Source: Haloferacaceae archaeon (lineage in GTDB: Archaea > Halobacteriota > Halobacteria > Halobacteriales > Haloferacaceae). From it: a stretch of DNA of 6,113 nt. This document shows positions 1 to 6,015 of this stretch, piece after piece; position 1 is the first letter of the stretch; each line of letters begins with the position of its first letter. The notes under the pieces are model-generated. The model worked only from the letters and a program-made list of their open reading frames with translations. It had not been told where the DNA came from and ran no database searches. The stretch lies in assembly GCA_003554115.1 (NCBI GenBank), contig PWFE01000108.1, positions 1 to 6,113 of the forward strand, read 5' to 3'. The translations under genes and the position numbers were made by a program.

Positions 1-1885
1 GCGATTCTGCGGCCTTCTGCTCGTGTGTGTGACGCGTTGTCCCCCTATATGATCGCACACCGACTGATTGGCTGGTTGTCCTCCGTTGGTTCGATTCTCG
101 ACGGCTCAGATACGCACGATTCGTCGACCTAAGCGAGCGCGTGGAGACGCGAGCACGCCGGCTCGCGCCGCCGACCGTCGGCGCCTCGATGTCGACGTAT
201 TTTGCTACGATGGGTCCGGTCGACCTCGTTTGGCGCGTGTGTGGCCATGCTGTCGCTGGTTCTCTGGGAGTTTCTGCGGACTCTTGGGCGACCGGAAGCA
301 TTGGACGCACCGCAGTCTGTGTTCGGCTTGCGGCACTATCTGTCTGTGCGGCCATCTCATACGTCGACTCGATCTGCACTGACTCATCTTTGACCGGCTG
401 CCTGTTGGAAGGGCTACCACGCGTCAGCTCGTTGTCTCTCGAAGGGCCATAATTTACTGCTTGATGACTTATCACTCGAGTGGGCAACTCAGCCGACGCC
501 GTCCGTCTCAACTTCGTGCTGGTTGTCAACTGATCTCTCGGGTATCGCTGCTGGGTCTGTCGCTGGATTCGAGAGCCAGCTCTTCGAGTACCACTGGTGT
601 CTGTCTTATGCGTTGTTGAGGCGCGTTTGATCGAGACGCTCCGGTTGATCGACCTCTCGAACGAATGTCTGAGGCTGTTGCTGGCTGCCGGTCTCGAAAC
701 GGATGGCACTGCCACTGCCGCCGGCTGGCGACTACTGCCGGTCGACCGCTGTTTGTCTGTGGTTTGATTCTGTGGCTCTTCGTGTAGGGTTGTCGACGCA
801 CCCTGTTCGTGCTGTAGGGGTTCACGACTCGCGGCTGCCGATGCTGTCGGTCTCTCCGCTGGTCTTTCGCTGAACACGAACGACGGCCGACTGTTCGGAT
901 GCCGTCGGACTGCAGGTGGTTGGACTGCGGGTGATTGTGCAGGTGACTGGACTGCGGTGGCCTGCGACTGTCGCTCGCTACTGCTAGTTCTCTCCGGCCT
1001 ACTGGCCGCCGCAGCGCCACGCGCCGGCCACACTGCCCAGCCGGTCGATTGAACACGGTGTTCGGTGCCGACTGGTCGCATCGACGCATCGCGTTCTCTC
1101 GGGCCGCCACCGGCACTCGGCGTTCGAAAGCTGGGCTGACCGTCCGTCTGGGTTGTCGATGTGACGGCTGGCTGCTCGGTCGACGCCGAATGTGTGGAAC
1201 TCCTGTGCGCTTGGCTTTCGGCGACTCGCGGTGGTCGACGGCGTTGAGACGCCCTAATTGGGCTCAGTTTGCCACCTGATAGCTGTCGAGTTGCGTGGTC
1301 GATGCCACTTTGGGCCGGTTTCTCACTGCGGGTGGTCCATCCAGCCACGTTAGGATCTCGTCGGTGGGTGCCAGTATTCTGCCCTCGGGGGTTCGGTGGC
1401 CCAAATCGGTGGTCGCTGAGCGGTGCAGTCGACGACACGGCCGAGCGACTCGCTGGGTCCGATTGCTGTCGTCTTTCGCGGTTGGGGGCTGGTATCGCCG
1501 TCGTTCGATGCTGGAGTGTCGGTCGAGCCTCGGCCAGTCTCTCGGCTCCCGGTGGGGCCTCCGGGAGTGCGTCGACTGCTGGGTCGCCGACTGGCGCCTC
1601 GCCAAACAGTCGATACAACAGTCGTGCGGGGCTGCGACGGTGATAGACGCCGACGGCTAACAGCCCACCGAACGCGCGATTACTCGCTGTTGTCGACTGG
1701 CCGTCGACTGCGGTCGGCGGCTGGGCTGTCACACGCCCGAGTGGCGACCGACCGCGATGGGTTCTCGCTGTCGTGGCTGGCCGGCCCACCGTGTTGTCTG
1801 GTCGATGCTCCGTCTTCTCGGACTGACTCACAGTAATCGACCGAACTCGGCGGTCGACCGTCGGTGTGGTATGGCTGTCGCTCAC
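1..1885 (-). CDS. Long basic, low-complexity disordered protein next to the eCIS cap gene (3' end beyond window)
   Basis: The minus frame whose codons start on positions 2, 5, 8 and so on has no stop from 1891 to the left edge; the preceding stop is TGA at 1894-1892. From GTG at 1885 this gives 628 codons and continues outside the window. I chose this GTG because GGTGA (1896-1892) lies a few bases upstream and matches the haloarchaeal Shine-Dalgarno core. The first in-frame ATG is only at 1081 (residue 269). The product is rich in Ser, Thr, Arg, Gln, Pro and Ala. I see no Cys and only a few Met or Trp. The only compact hydrophobic stretch is about residues 71-100 (around FGGLLAVGV and ARLLYRLFG). 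A degenerate SPA/PPAVQ repeat spans about residues 312-326. Arg clearly outnumbers Asp plus Glu, unusual for a halophile. All other frames here are broken by stops. I recognise no family. Its place after a Pvc16-type gene suggests a structural or cargo protein of an injection particle, but that is inference. Confidence 0.75.
   Translation of the reverse strand, partial: MSDSHTTPTVDRRVRSITVSQSEKTEHRPDNTVGRPATTARTHRGRSPLGRVTAQPPTAVDGQSTTASNRAFGGLLAVGVYHRRSPARLLYRLFGEAPVGDPAVDALPEAPPGAERLAEARPTLQHRTTAIPAPNRERRQQSDPASRSAVSSTAPLSDHRFGPPNPRGQNTGTHRRDPNVAGWTTRSEKPAQSGIDHATRQLSGGKLSPIRASQRRRPPRVAESQAHRSSTHSASTEQPAVTSTTQTDGQPSFRTPSAGGGPRERDASMRPVGTEHRVQSTGWAVWPARGAAAASRPERTSSSERQSQATAVQSPAQSPAVQPPAVRRHPNSRPSFVFSERPAERPTASAAASREPLQHEQGASTTLHEEPQNQTTDKQRSTGSSRQPAAVAVPSVSRPAASNSLRHSFERSINRSVSIKRASTTHKTDTSGTRRAGSRIQRQTQQRYPRDQLTTSTKLRRTASAELPTRVISHQAVNYGPSRDNELTRGSPSNRQPVKDESVQIESTYEMAAQTDSAASRTQTAVRPMLPVAQESAETPREPATAWPHTRQTRSTGPIVAKYVDIEAPTVGGASRRARVSTRSLRSTNRAYLSRRESNQRRTTSQSVGVRSYRGTTRHTHEQKAAES
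907..963 (-). repeat. Degenerate ~15-bp tandem repeat inside the disordered gene
   Basis: On the plus strand the units are GGACTGCAGGTGGTT (907-921), GGACTGCGGGTGATT (922-936), a shortened GTGCAGGTGACT (937-948) and GGACTGCGGTGGCCT (949-963). Unit lengths are multiples of three, so the frame is kept. On the minus strand they encode a SPA/PPAVQ-type repeat. This fits expansion of a flexible proline-rich linker. Confidence 0.6.
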
Positions 1886-1891
1886 CGTCGC

Positions 1892-1896
1892 TCACC
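1892..1896 (-). promoter_or_regulatory. Ribosome binding site (GGTGA) for the long disordered gene
   Basis: GGTGA is complementary to the UCACC part of the archaeal 16S rRNA 3' end and sits 6 nt upstream of GTG 1885. It overlaps the TGA stop of the upstream leader ORF, which fits translational coupling. It decides the start chosen for the long gene. Confidence 0.45.
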
Positions 1897-1981
1897 AGCC
1901 CGCTGTCGACGGCCAGCCAGCGGCACAGCCGGCATGTGCGTCGTCCGAGACATCAGTTACGGTCTGTGGTCCGGTGATCAC
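1892..1981 (-). CDS. 29-codon leader ORF, or N-terminus of the long gene cut off by a TGA
   Basis: GTG at 1981-1979 follows a GAGG motif (1993-1990) with 8 nt between, and starts 13 bp after the stop of the Pvc16-like gene. The 29-residue product begins with V/M-ITGPQTVTDVSDD and ends at TGA 1894-1892. It is in the same frame as the 628-codon gene, whose candidate GTG lies seven bases past this stop. It could be a translated leader coupled to the next gene, or the true N-terminus of the long protein interrupted by a nonsense change or sequencing error. An ATG at 1983 overlaps this GTG but is followed at once by TGA, so it is not a usable start. I recognise no family. Confidence 0.4.
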   Translation of the reverse strand: MITGPQTVTDVSDDAHAGCAAGWPSTAGW

Positions 1982-1989
1982 ATTTAAAT

Positions 1990-1993
1990 CCTC
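1990..1993 (-). promoter_or_regulatory. Ribosome binding site (GAGG) for the leader ORF
   Basis: GAGG lies just after the stop of the Pvc16-like gene (TGA 1997-1995), 8 nt before GTG 1981. It is the best Shine-Dalgarno match in this intergenic gap. It argues that translation restarts here rather than only at GTG 1885. Confidence 0.5.
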
Positions 1994-1994
1994 G

Positions 1995-2603
1995 TCAGCG
2001 TTCGGCGTGTCGGCTGAGAGACGTCTCGCGGTCGGTAACGTGTGTCACTGGCTCTTTGTGCCGCGAGTCAATCACTGCAGAGCGAACGTGATACAGCACT
2101 GAAGGCAGGTCTGCAGTGTCGGGTGTCGCAGACCGGCGAGCCGTCTTCTCGCTGAGTGACTGATTGACAAGTGACACGGTAAGCGGTCCGTCGCCTTCGA
2201 GCCCATCGGTGAGTTGGTCGTCGCTGAGAATCGCGTTGTCATGGAACGTCTGAAGTGCGAGCCCGAAGATGCGCTGTTGTTCGAGTCTCTGGGCCGTCGA
2301 CTTCTCGCTGCCGCCCGCGTGTGCGCTCACCAAATAGTAGAGATCAATCGCGAGTGGCGACTTCTCTGTGACGTTCGGGTCGGTTGGGTGACGCGGCTGG
2401 CTGTTTTTTATCGAGGCGTTTTCTTCGAGGTGGTACAACGAAAGCGATAGCCGCGTTTGGTCGTCCTCGCGGACGTCTTGGGGGTCGACGAGTGCGATGT
2501 GTTCGGCATCCAGCGAGACGAGATCATCGCGGCTGGTGAGGTCCTCACGCAGCACGCCGAGAAGCGTCCGGCTGACCTCGGCAATGGCGGTGTAGGCGGC
2601 CAT
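1995..2603 (-). CDS. DUF4255/Pvc16_N-type protein, putative eCIS tube terminator cap
   Basis: This 202-residue protein matches my memory of the Pvc16 N-terminal family (DUF4255). Signature stretches in order are YTAIAEVSRTLLGVLRE (residues 4-20), RLSLSLYHLEEN (51-62), PLAIDLYYLVSAHA (83-96), QRIFGLALQTFHDNAIL (110-126), LTVSLVNQSLSEKT (141-154), LPSVLYHVRSAVIDS (166-180) and PVTHVTDRE (185-193). Family members such as Afp16/Pvc16 cap the inner tube and set its length in phage-tail-like extracellular contractile injection systems. Length and motif order suggest a complete single domain, although the usual Trp near residue 155-160 seems to be replaced (TARRSATPDT). ATG 2603 is the natural start. 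The long disordered gene follows on the same strand, and a membrane protein gene is divergent. The rest of any eCIS set (sheath, tube, baseplate, AAA ATPase) would have to lie left of the window. Family assignment is fairly sure; the role is inferred from the family. Confidence 0.85.
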   Translation of the reverse strand: MAAYTAIAEVSRTLLGVLREDLTSRDDLVSLDAEHIALVDPQDVREDDQTRLSLSLYHLEENASIKNSQPRHPTDPNVTEKSPLAIDLYYLVSAHAGGSEKSTAQRLEQQRIFGLALQTFHDNAILSDDQLTDGLEGDGPLTVSLVNQSLSEKTARRSATPDTADLPSVLYHVRSAVIDSRHKEPVTHVTDRETSLSRHAER

Positions 2604-2645
2604 ACCGGTGTTGCTGCGTTATCACTGAAAGGGTTTGTGAGCCCG

Positions 2646-2653
2646 TATTTTAA
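2646..2653. promoter_or_regulatory. Shared AT-rich TATA-like box between divergent genes
   Basis: TATTTTAA lies in the 76-bp gap between the Pvc16-like gene (ATG 2603, minus) and the membrane protein gene (ATG 2680, plus). Its centre is about 30 bp before ATG 2680, the spacing expected for a leaderless haloarchaeal transcript. Read on the minus strand it is TTAAAATA, about 46 bp before ATG 2603, which would give a leader of about 20 nt. I see no strong Shine-Dalgarno sequence before either start. One element may serve both directions; use for the plus-strand gene is the better supported. Confidence 0.5.
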
Positions 2654-2679
2654 GTAGGATAACCGATCCAGACTCTCCA

Positions 2680-3789
2680 ATGTCGATCAGCGGCCTCAGA
2701 AAAGCGGGCGAAACATACGCCAAACGATACGCTCGGCTCACGATGCTGTCGGTTGCCGTTGCTGCCGTTCTGACTGCAGTCGTCGGCACAGCCAGCACGC
2801 CGGGCCGCATCGCCGTGCTTTCGAATTGGTTGGCACTGCCAGCGACCGTCGCCGTTTTTATCCAGTGGTTCGGCCTCTGTTTTGCTGTCGGACTGATGAT
2901 TCGAATTCTCTCACAGAACTTCAGCAAGCTACAGGCTGTCTTTGCTGCATGGATCGGTGATCCGATCGGCGAACACTGGAGTCGACTGGCACGCCGAACC
3001 CAAGCCGTCCTGTTCGGCAGCGTGTGTACCCTGCTCGCTGGGACGCTGGCGGCCGCTGGCGTGTTTTACTACGGCTATCCGTACGTGGCTATTGCTGCCG
3101 CGATGAGCTGTACATGGCCGCTTGCAACCTACTGGCTGTTGGGTCGTCGACCGACGTCTGTCCCAACGCAATCAACTATTAGAACCCGATATGCGACGCT
3201 TAGACACCTCGAAACCCGGATTATGTCGGTGCTGTTCGGCTTTTTGTGTACCGTCGTGGTCGCCGGCGGGCTCTGGCTGTTGGGCGTCGAACTCCGGTGG
3301 ATCGGTCTTGTTGGGCTGGTTGTCTGGGTGGTCTCGACGGTCATCGTCTACAATCGGTATGCTGCGACACTGGAGAGACGCTCGGCGCTGACGATTCTCG
3401 ACTCCACTGTACGTGAGAACGGACAGGTCGAACTCGTCGTCCGAAACGACGGCGAGGATACACTTGATCTCTCGCGGGCGATGATCACCGATACCCGAAT
3501 CGACCGGTATCACCTCACCGACTCGCTTCAGCTATCACCGGCTGGCAGTGCCACACTCTGTGTTCCGGAATCGTTTACGGTTGCACCGACAGATGCCAAA
3601 CGGACGCTTCCGTTGGGATATACACTCAATCGCAGCCAGCCGACGCCGGTTGTCTACACACGGTCGGGCATCGCCTACGAACTCACCCACGGTGCGACTG
3701 CTTCTGAAGCGCTGTCCGTCGATCCAACACCGACATACTCCACGTCGTCGACGGCTATAGCCACCGGCACACACAGTCACGAATCCTGA
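2680..3789 (+). CDS. Multi-pass membrane protein with a C-terminal soluble beta-rich domain, family not recognised
   Basis: The 369-residue protein starts at ATG 2680, about 30 bp after a TATA-like box, so it is probably read from a leaderless mRNA. Hydrophobic segments lie near residues 22-38, 50-76, 108-129, 134-154, 182-202 and 206-225, giving about six membrane passes. They form three pairs separated by polar loops (about 78-107 and 155-181). A soluble region follows (about 235-340) with alternating strand-like segments (LTILDSTV, VELVVRNDGEDTLDLS, SATLCVPESF, VVYTRSGIAYEL). It resembles a small beta-sandwich of the kind seen in surface or cell-envelope proteins. The Ser/Thr-rich tail ends with THSHES. 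I recognise no catalytic motif. It is divergent from the Pvc16-like gene, so a link to an injection system, for example as a membrane docking factor, is possible but rests only on position. The 12-bp palindrome GACCGAACGGTC (3788-3799) overlaps its stop codon. Confidence 0.85.
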   Translation: MSISGLRKAGETYAKRYARLTMLSVAVAAVLTAVVGTASTPGRIAVLSNWLALPATVAVFIQWFGLCFAVGLMIRILSQNFSKLQAVFAAWIGDPIGEHWSRLARRTQAVLFGSVCTLLAGTLAAAGVFYYGYPYVAIAAAMSCTWPLATYWLLGRRPTSVPTQSTIRTRYATLRHLETRIMSVLFGFLCTVVVAGGLWLLGVELRWIGLVGLVVWVVSTVIVYNRYAATLERRSALTILDSTVRENGQVELVVRNDGEDTLDLSRAMITDTRIDRYHLTDSLQLSPAGSATLCVPESFTVAPTDAKRTLPLGYTLNRSQPTPVVYTRSGIAYELTHGATASEALSVDPTPTYSTSSTAIATGTHSHES

Positions 3790-3824
3790 CCGAACGGTCG
3801 TTGTCAGCATCTATCTTAGTAATC

Positions 3825-3830
3825 GTTATA
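3825..3830 (+). promoter_or_regulatory. TATA-like box for the acidic surface protein
   Basis: GTTATA is centred about 27 bp upstream of ATG 3855. That is the normal haloarchaeal distance from TATA box to transcription start, so the mRNA would begin at or near the ATG. It supports ATG 3855 over the in-frame TTG at 3801, which would place this element inside the coding sequence. Confidence 0.5.
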
Positions 3831-3854
3831 CGGCGGCTGTTCGTTGGCTCGAAT

Positions 3855-4703
3855 ATGCAACGACGCGCTGTAGCAGTGTCTGTCGTGTTTTTCGTGCTCG
3901 TCGCGACAGCATCATATGCGCTTATCGCAACAGCCGAAGAGCCGACGATCACCCTCGAAGACGCCGACTACGAGCTCTCTGAAGGCGAGGAGTTCACTGT
4001 TGGTGACCGAACGTACACCGTCGCCGAAATCGAAGAAACTGAAGACGAAGAAGACGGGAGTATAACCTTCGCGGGGACGATTGAATGGGTCGAAGAGGAC
4101 GTTGAAATGACTGAGCTGTGGGCCGACGGCGATACCGTCGTGATCGACGACACCGACTGGGAAGTCCAGATCGATGACGACGACGAGCCGACCGCGTTCA
4201 CTCTCGAAGAGATTCTTGACAGACAGGCGATTCTCGAAGCCGATCCCAACGCCGATAACGAAACCGTCGACCGAGACGACGGGGAGTTCGTTGTCGTTGA
4301 GTCGAACGGTGACGAAGAACTCATTCCCGCCGAAGAGTACTTCGATGATCCTGCAACGATCACATACTCTGAGGGAGACAGCTTTGCCTACGACGGCCAG
4401 ACGGTGACTGTCTCTGAAGTGACCGAGACTGATGTCACGCTCACGTGGACTGAAGACGAAACCCAATCGGAGTCGCTCGAACAGGGTGGGATGGTCGAAC
4501 TCGCTGACGGCACCGAGTATCTGAGCTTCTTCCCCGGCGAAAACACGGTGATGCTCACCGAAGATACATCGAGCTACGACGCACAAGCCGAATCCCAACA
4601 GCAGTTCGCTGACCGGATCAGCGGGCTTACCTACACGATTGTCACTTCGCTGTTGTTCGTCTTCTCGCTGATCATGTTCGCGTTCCTCCCCTCGCGGTAC
4701 TGA
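3855..4703 (+). CDS. Highly acidic, double-anchored surface protein with internal duplication, family not recognised
   Basis: I start this 282-residue protein at ATG 3855, which gives a classic N-terminus: two Arg (MQRRA), then a hydrophobic segment (about residues 5-26) acting as a signal peptide or anchor. The middle (27-255) is extremely rich in Asp and Glu, as expected for a part exposed to high salt. A second hydrophobic segment (about 258-277) is followed by the short tail LPSRY. The topology suggests both ends in the membrane and the acidic part outside. Two stretches look homologous: about 38-108 (YELSEGEEFTVGDRTYTVAE, then TIEWVEED and a VVIDDTDWEV strand) and about 169-236 (ITYSEGDSFAYDGQTVTVSE, then TLTWTEDE and YLSFFPGENTVML). 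They read as two small beta domains separated by a linker (109-168) with a possible NET glycosylation sequon at 135-137. I see no enzyme motif. It has its own promoter and converges on the methyltransferase gene. Confidence 0.85.
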   Translation: MQRRAVAVSVVFFVLVATASYALIATAEEPTITLEDADYELSEGEEFTVGDRTYTVAEIEETEDEEDGSITFAGTIEWVEEDVEMTELWADGDTVVIDDTDWEVQIDDDDEPTAFTLEEILDRQAILEADPNADNETVDRDDGEFVVVESNGDEELIPAEEYFDDPATITYSEGDSFAYDGQTVTVSEVTETDVTLTWTEDETQSESLEQGGMVELADGTEYLSFFPGENTVMLTEDTSSYDAQAESQQQFADRISGLTYTIVTSLLFVFSLIMFAFLPSRY

Positions 4704-4707
4704 GCAC

Positions 4708-5802
4708 TCAGCGGTTTTTTCTCGTTTCTTCGGCTTCGAACCCGACTGTCGTCTGCCAGTCCGCCCCGACCGGTGTATGGGTGAGCCGGTAGCTCTGTTC
4801 GCCGTATTCGATTTCCTCGATGCCGTACAGCTCGATTGAGCGTTCCTGTTTTGTCATCACCGGAAACGCATAGTTTTCGGCCTCGTACTCGAACGTTTCG
4901 CCGTCGGCACGTCGATCCGACACAAAGTCAATGTGTGCGCTGAGTCGACGGCTGATAACCTCGTCGGTGATCGACGGTATCGAATCGACGCGTTGGTCGA
5001 ACGCGGTTCGAAAGCCACTGTCGAGTTCTTTGCCGACCGAGTGTCGACCCGCAGCCATCGCCGCCAGCGTTGTGGTACCGGTTCCCCAAAACGGGTCGAG
5101 GACGGTATCGCCGTACACTGAGTACATACTGATCAGCCGGTAGGGGATCACAAACGGGTAGGCACCCGACCGCTCGCGGGACTCGCCACCGGTTAGCTGT
5201 TGGCTACGGCCGGTGATCTCGGTCCACAGATCGCTGAACCAGCGGTTCCGCTCTTCCCAAAAGTAGGCCGCGCTGTACCGTCGGTCGGCGTTCGGCTCGA
5301 ACGATCGCTTATCGGAGCCGTTGCGAAACACGAGGATGTGTTCGTGTTCGAGGGTGGGATAGGCGTTGGGCGGCAACATTCCAGAGCCCATGAACTTGGT
5401 TGCGCTGTTGGTGGGTTTGCGCCACAGAATTGACGGCAACGGCTCGAAGCCCAACGAATCAAACGCCGAGACGATCCGGCTGTGGTTCTGGTAGCGACGA
5501 AACGAGCCGTCGACCCGCCGGGTGGCATCGCCAACGTTGATACAGGCGATCCCACCGTCGACGAGCACACCCTGGAGTTCGGCCCAGGCTGCATCCAGGA
5601 CGCCGTGCATCGCCTCGAATGCCGCGCGGCCGTCGCCTGCCTCCAGATGGGCTTCGATCTGTGGATCGAGCGAACAGAACAGCTCGTCCCACATCTCGAT
5701 CATCGGATACGGGGGGGATGTAACGACGAGGTCGACAGAATTGGGTTTGAGCTCGTCGAGCGACCGCGAATCACCGGTATGGACGCGATGCTCCGTTTCC
5801 AT
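4708..5802 (-). CDS. zim: Beta-class DNA methyltransferase, probable CTAG m4C methylase Zim
   Basis: This 364-residue enzyme would transfer a methyl group from S-adenosylmethionine to an exocyclic amino group in DNA. Catalytic motif IV is TSPPYP at residues 28-33, the form typical of N4-cytosine enzymes. The cofactor motif I is DPFWGTGTT at 236-244, followed by GKELD (257-261) as motif II. Motif IV before motif I is the beta-class order. A specificity region lies between them (about 90-225, with KFMGSGMLPPNAYPTLEHEH at 136-155), and an acidic C-terminal extension of about 90 residues follows. I see no restriction endonuclease gene beside it, so it looks like an orphan methylase. The sequence TSPPYPMIEMWDELF and the length resemble the haloarchaeal Zim family (HVO_0794 of Haloferax volcanii), which modifies CTAG. 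The strong lack of CTAG in this window fits that but does not prove it. Being a methyltransferase is near certain; the CTAG specificity is a family-based guess. Confidence 0.9.
   Translation of the reverse strand: METEHRVHTGDSRSLDELKPNSVDLVVTSPPYPMIEMWDELFCSLDPQIEAHLEAGDGRAAFEAMHGVLDAAWAELQGVLVDGGIACINVGDATRRVDGSFRRYQNHSRIVSAFDSLGFEPLPSILWRKPTNSATKFMGSGMLPPNAYPTLEHEHILVFRNGSDKRSFEPNADRRYSAAYFWEERNRWFSDLWTEITGRSQQLTGGESRERSGAYPFVIPYRLISMYSVYGDTVLDPFWGTGTTTLAAMAAGRHSVGKELDSGFRTAFDQRVDSIPSITDEVISRRLSAHIDFVSDRRADGETFEYEAENYAFPVMTKQERSIELYGIEEIEYGEQSYRLTHTPVGADWQTTVGFEAEETRKNR
4713..4730 (+). terminator. Oligo-T terminator for the acidic protein gene
   Basis: GGTTTTTTCTCGTTTCTT lies ten bases after the stop at 4701-4703. 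Archaeal RNA polymerase stops at T-rich tracts without needing a hairpin. The tract also encodes the Lys-rich end (RKN) of the convergent methyltransferase, so it does two jobs. Confidence 0.5.
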
Positions 5803-5937
5803 TACAAATTACTATTCAGTATTGAGTAAAAGATTTTGGTGTTGACTTACAGCATTTGATAATTATTGTAAAAATGTACGTCGACTGTCTGTCTCTGGTC
5901 GCCTCATATCTGCGCTATGTGGAATGGACACGATGGG
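5803..5937. other. AT-rich intergenic region
   Basis: The stretch between the methyltransferase start and the stem-loops holds an AT-rich half (about 5803-5876), where the methyltransferase promoter lies, and a mixed half with no clear signal. A 37-codon plus-strand frame (5874-5987) runs through it but ends inside the stem-loops and is not convincing. Confidence 0.5.
5827..5831 (-). promoter_or_regulatory. TATA-like box for the methyltransferase
   Basis: On the minus strand TTTTA is centred 27 bp upstream of ATG 5802, within an AT-rich stretch (about 5800-5876) that stands out from its GC-rich surroundings. No Shine-Dalgarno sequence precedes the ATG, which fits a leaderless transcript. Confidence 0.45.
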
Positions 5938-5972
5938 ACTCCCACGAGCGACCGGAGGGAGCGAGTGGGAGT
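5938..5972. repeat. Stem-loop 1 (8-bp stem, 19-nt loop)
   Basis: ACTCCCAC (5938-5945) pairs perfectly with GTGGGAGT (5965-5972) around the 19-nt loop GAGCGACCGGAGGGAGCGA. The loop matches that of stem-loop 2 at 14 of 19 positions, although the stems differ. Its position downstream of the tRNA on the minus strand would suit a processing or termination element. Confidence 0.65.
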
Positions 5973-5974
5973 AA

Positions 5975-6015
5975 ATCGTGCCCGTGAGGGAACGAAGTGA
6001 CCGAACGGGCACGAT
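5975..6015. repeat. Stem-loop 2 (11-bp stem, 19-nt loop) sharing the tRNA 3' end
   Basis: ATCGTGCCCGT (5975-5985) pairs perfectly with ACGGGCACGAT (6005-6015) around the 19-nt loop GAGGGAACGAAGTGACCGA. The second arm is the 3' acceptor strand and discriminator base of tRNA-Arg plus two T-stem bases and one trailer base. In the precursor RNA this hairpin would therefore compete with the acceptor stem. It lies only 2 bp from stem-loop 1. Confidence 0.7.

Noticed and set aside
526..1116. 196-codon minus-strand open frame rich in Arg, Gln and His
   Set aside because: It lies wholly within, and out of frame with, the much longer minus-strand frame open from 1891 to the edge. It is a shadow of that gene.
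1264..1605. 113-codon minus-strand and 124-codon plus-strand frames
   Set aside because: Both overlap the 628-codon gene in other frames and have no ribosome binding site or family-like sequence.
1680..1895. 71-codon minus frame starting GTG with a GTGA overlap to the 29-codon ORF
   Set aside because: The overlap is attractive, but the frame ends after 71 codons while the neighbouring frame stays open to the window edge. It would have to overlap the long gene entirely.
1..1980. Many GTCGAC palindromes, considered as a repeat or regulatory array
   Set aside because: The same hexamer is scattered over the whole window with irregular spacing and reflects base and codon use (Val-Asp, Ser-Thr).
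3801..3854. N-terminal extension of the acidic protein from TTG 3801
   Set aside because: It would place the TATA-like box inside the gene and add 18 residues before an already complete signal-like N-terminus.
3912..4598. 228-codon minus-strand frame
   Set aside because: It is antisense to the acidic protein gene. The Asp/Glu-rich codons there create long open frames on the other strand.
5874..5987. 37-codon plus-strand ORF starting ATG 5874
   Set aside because: Its second half is built from the stem-loops and it ends inside them. There is no ribosome binding site and no convincing promoter at the right distance.
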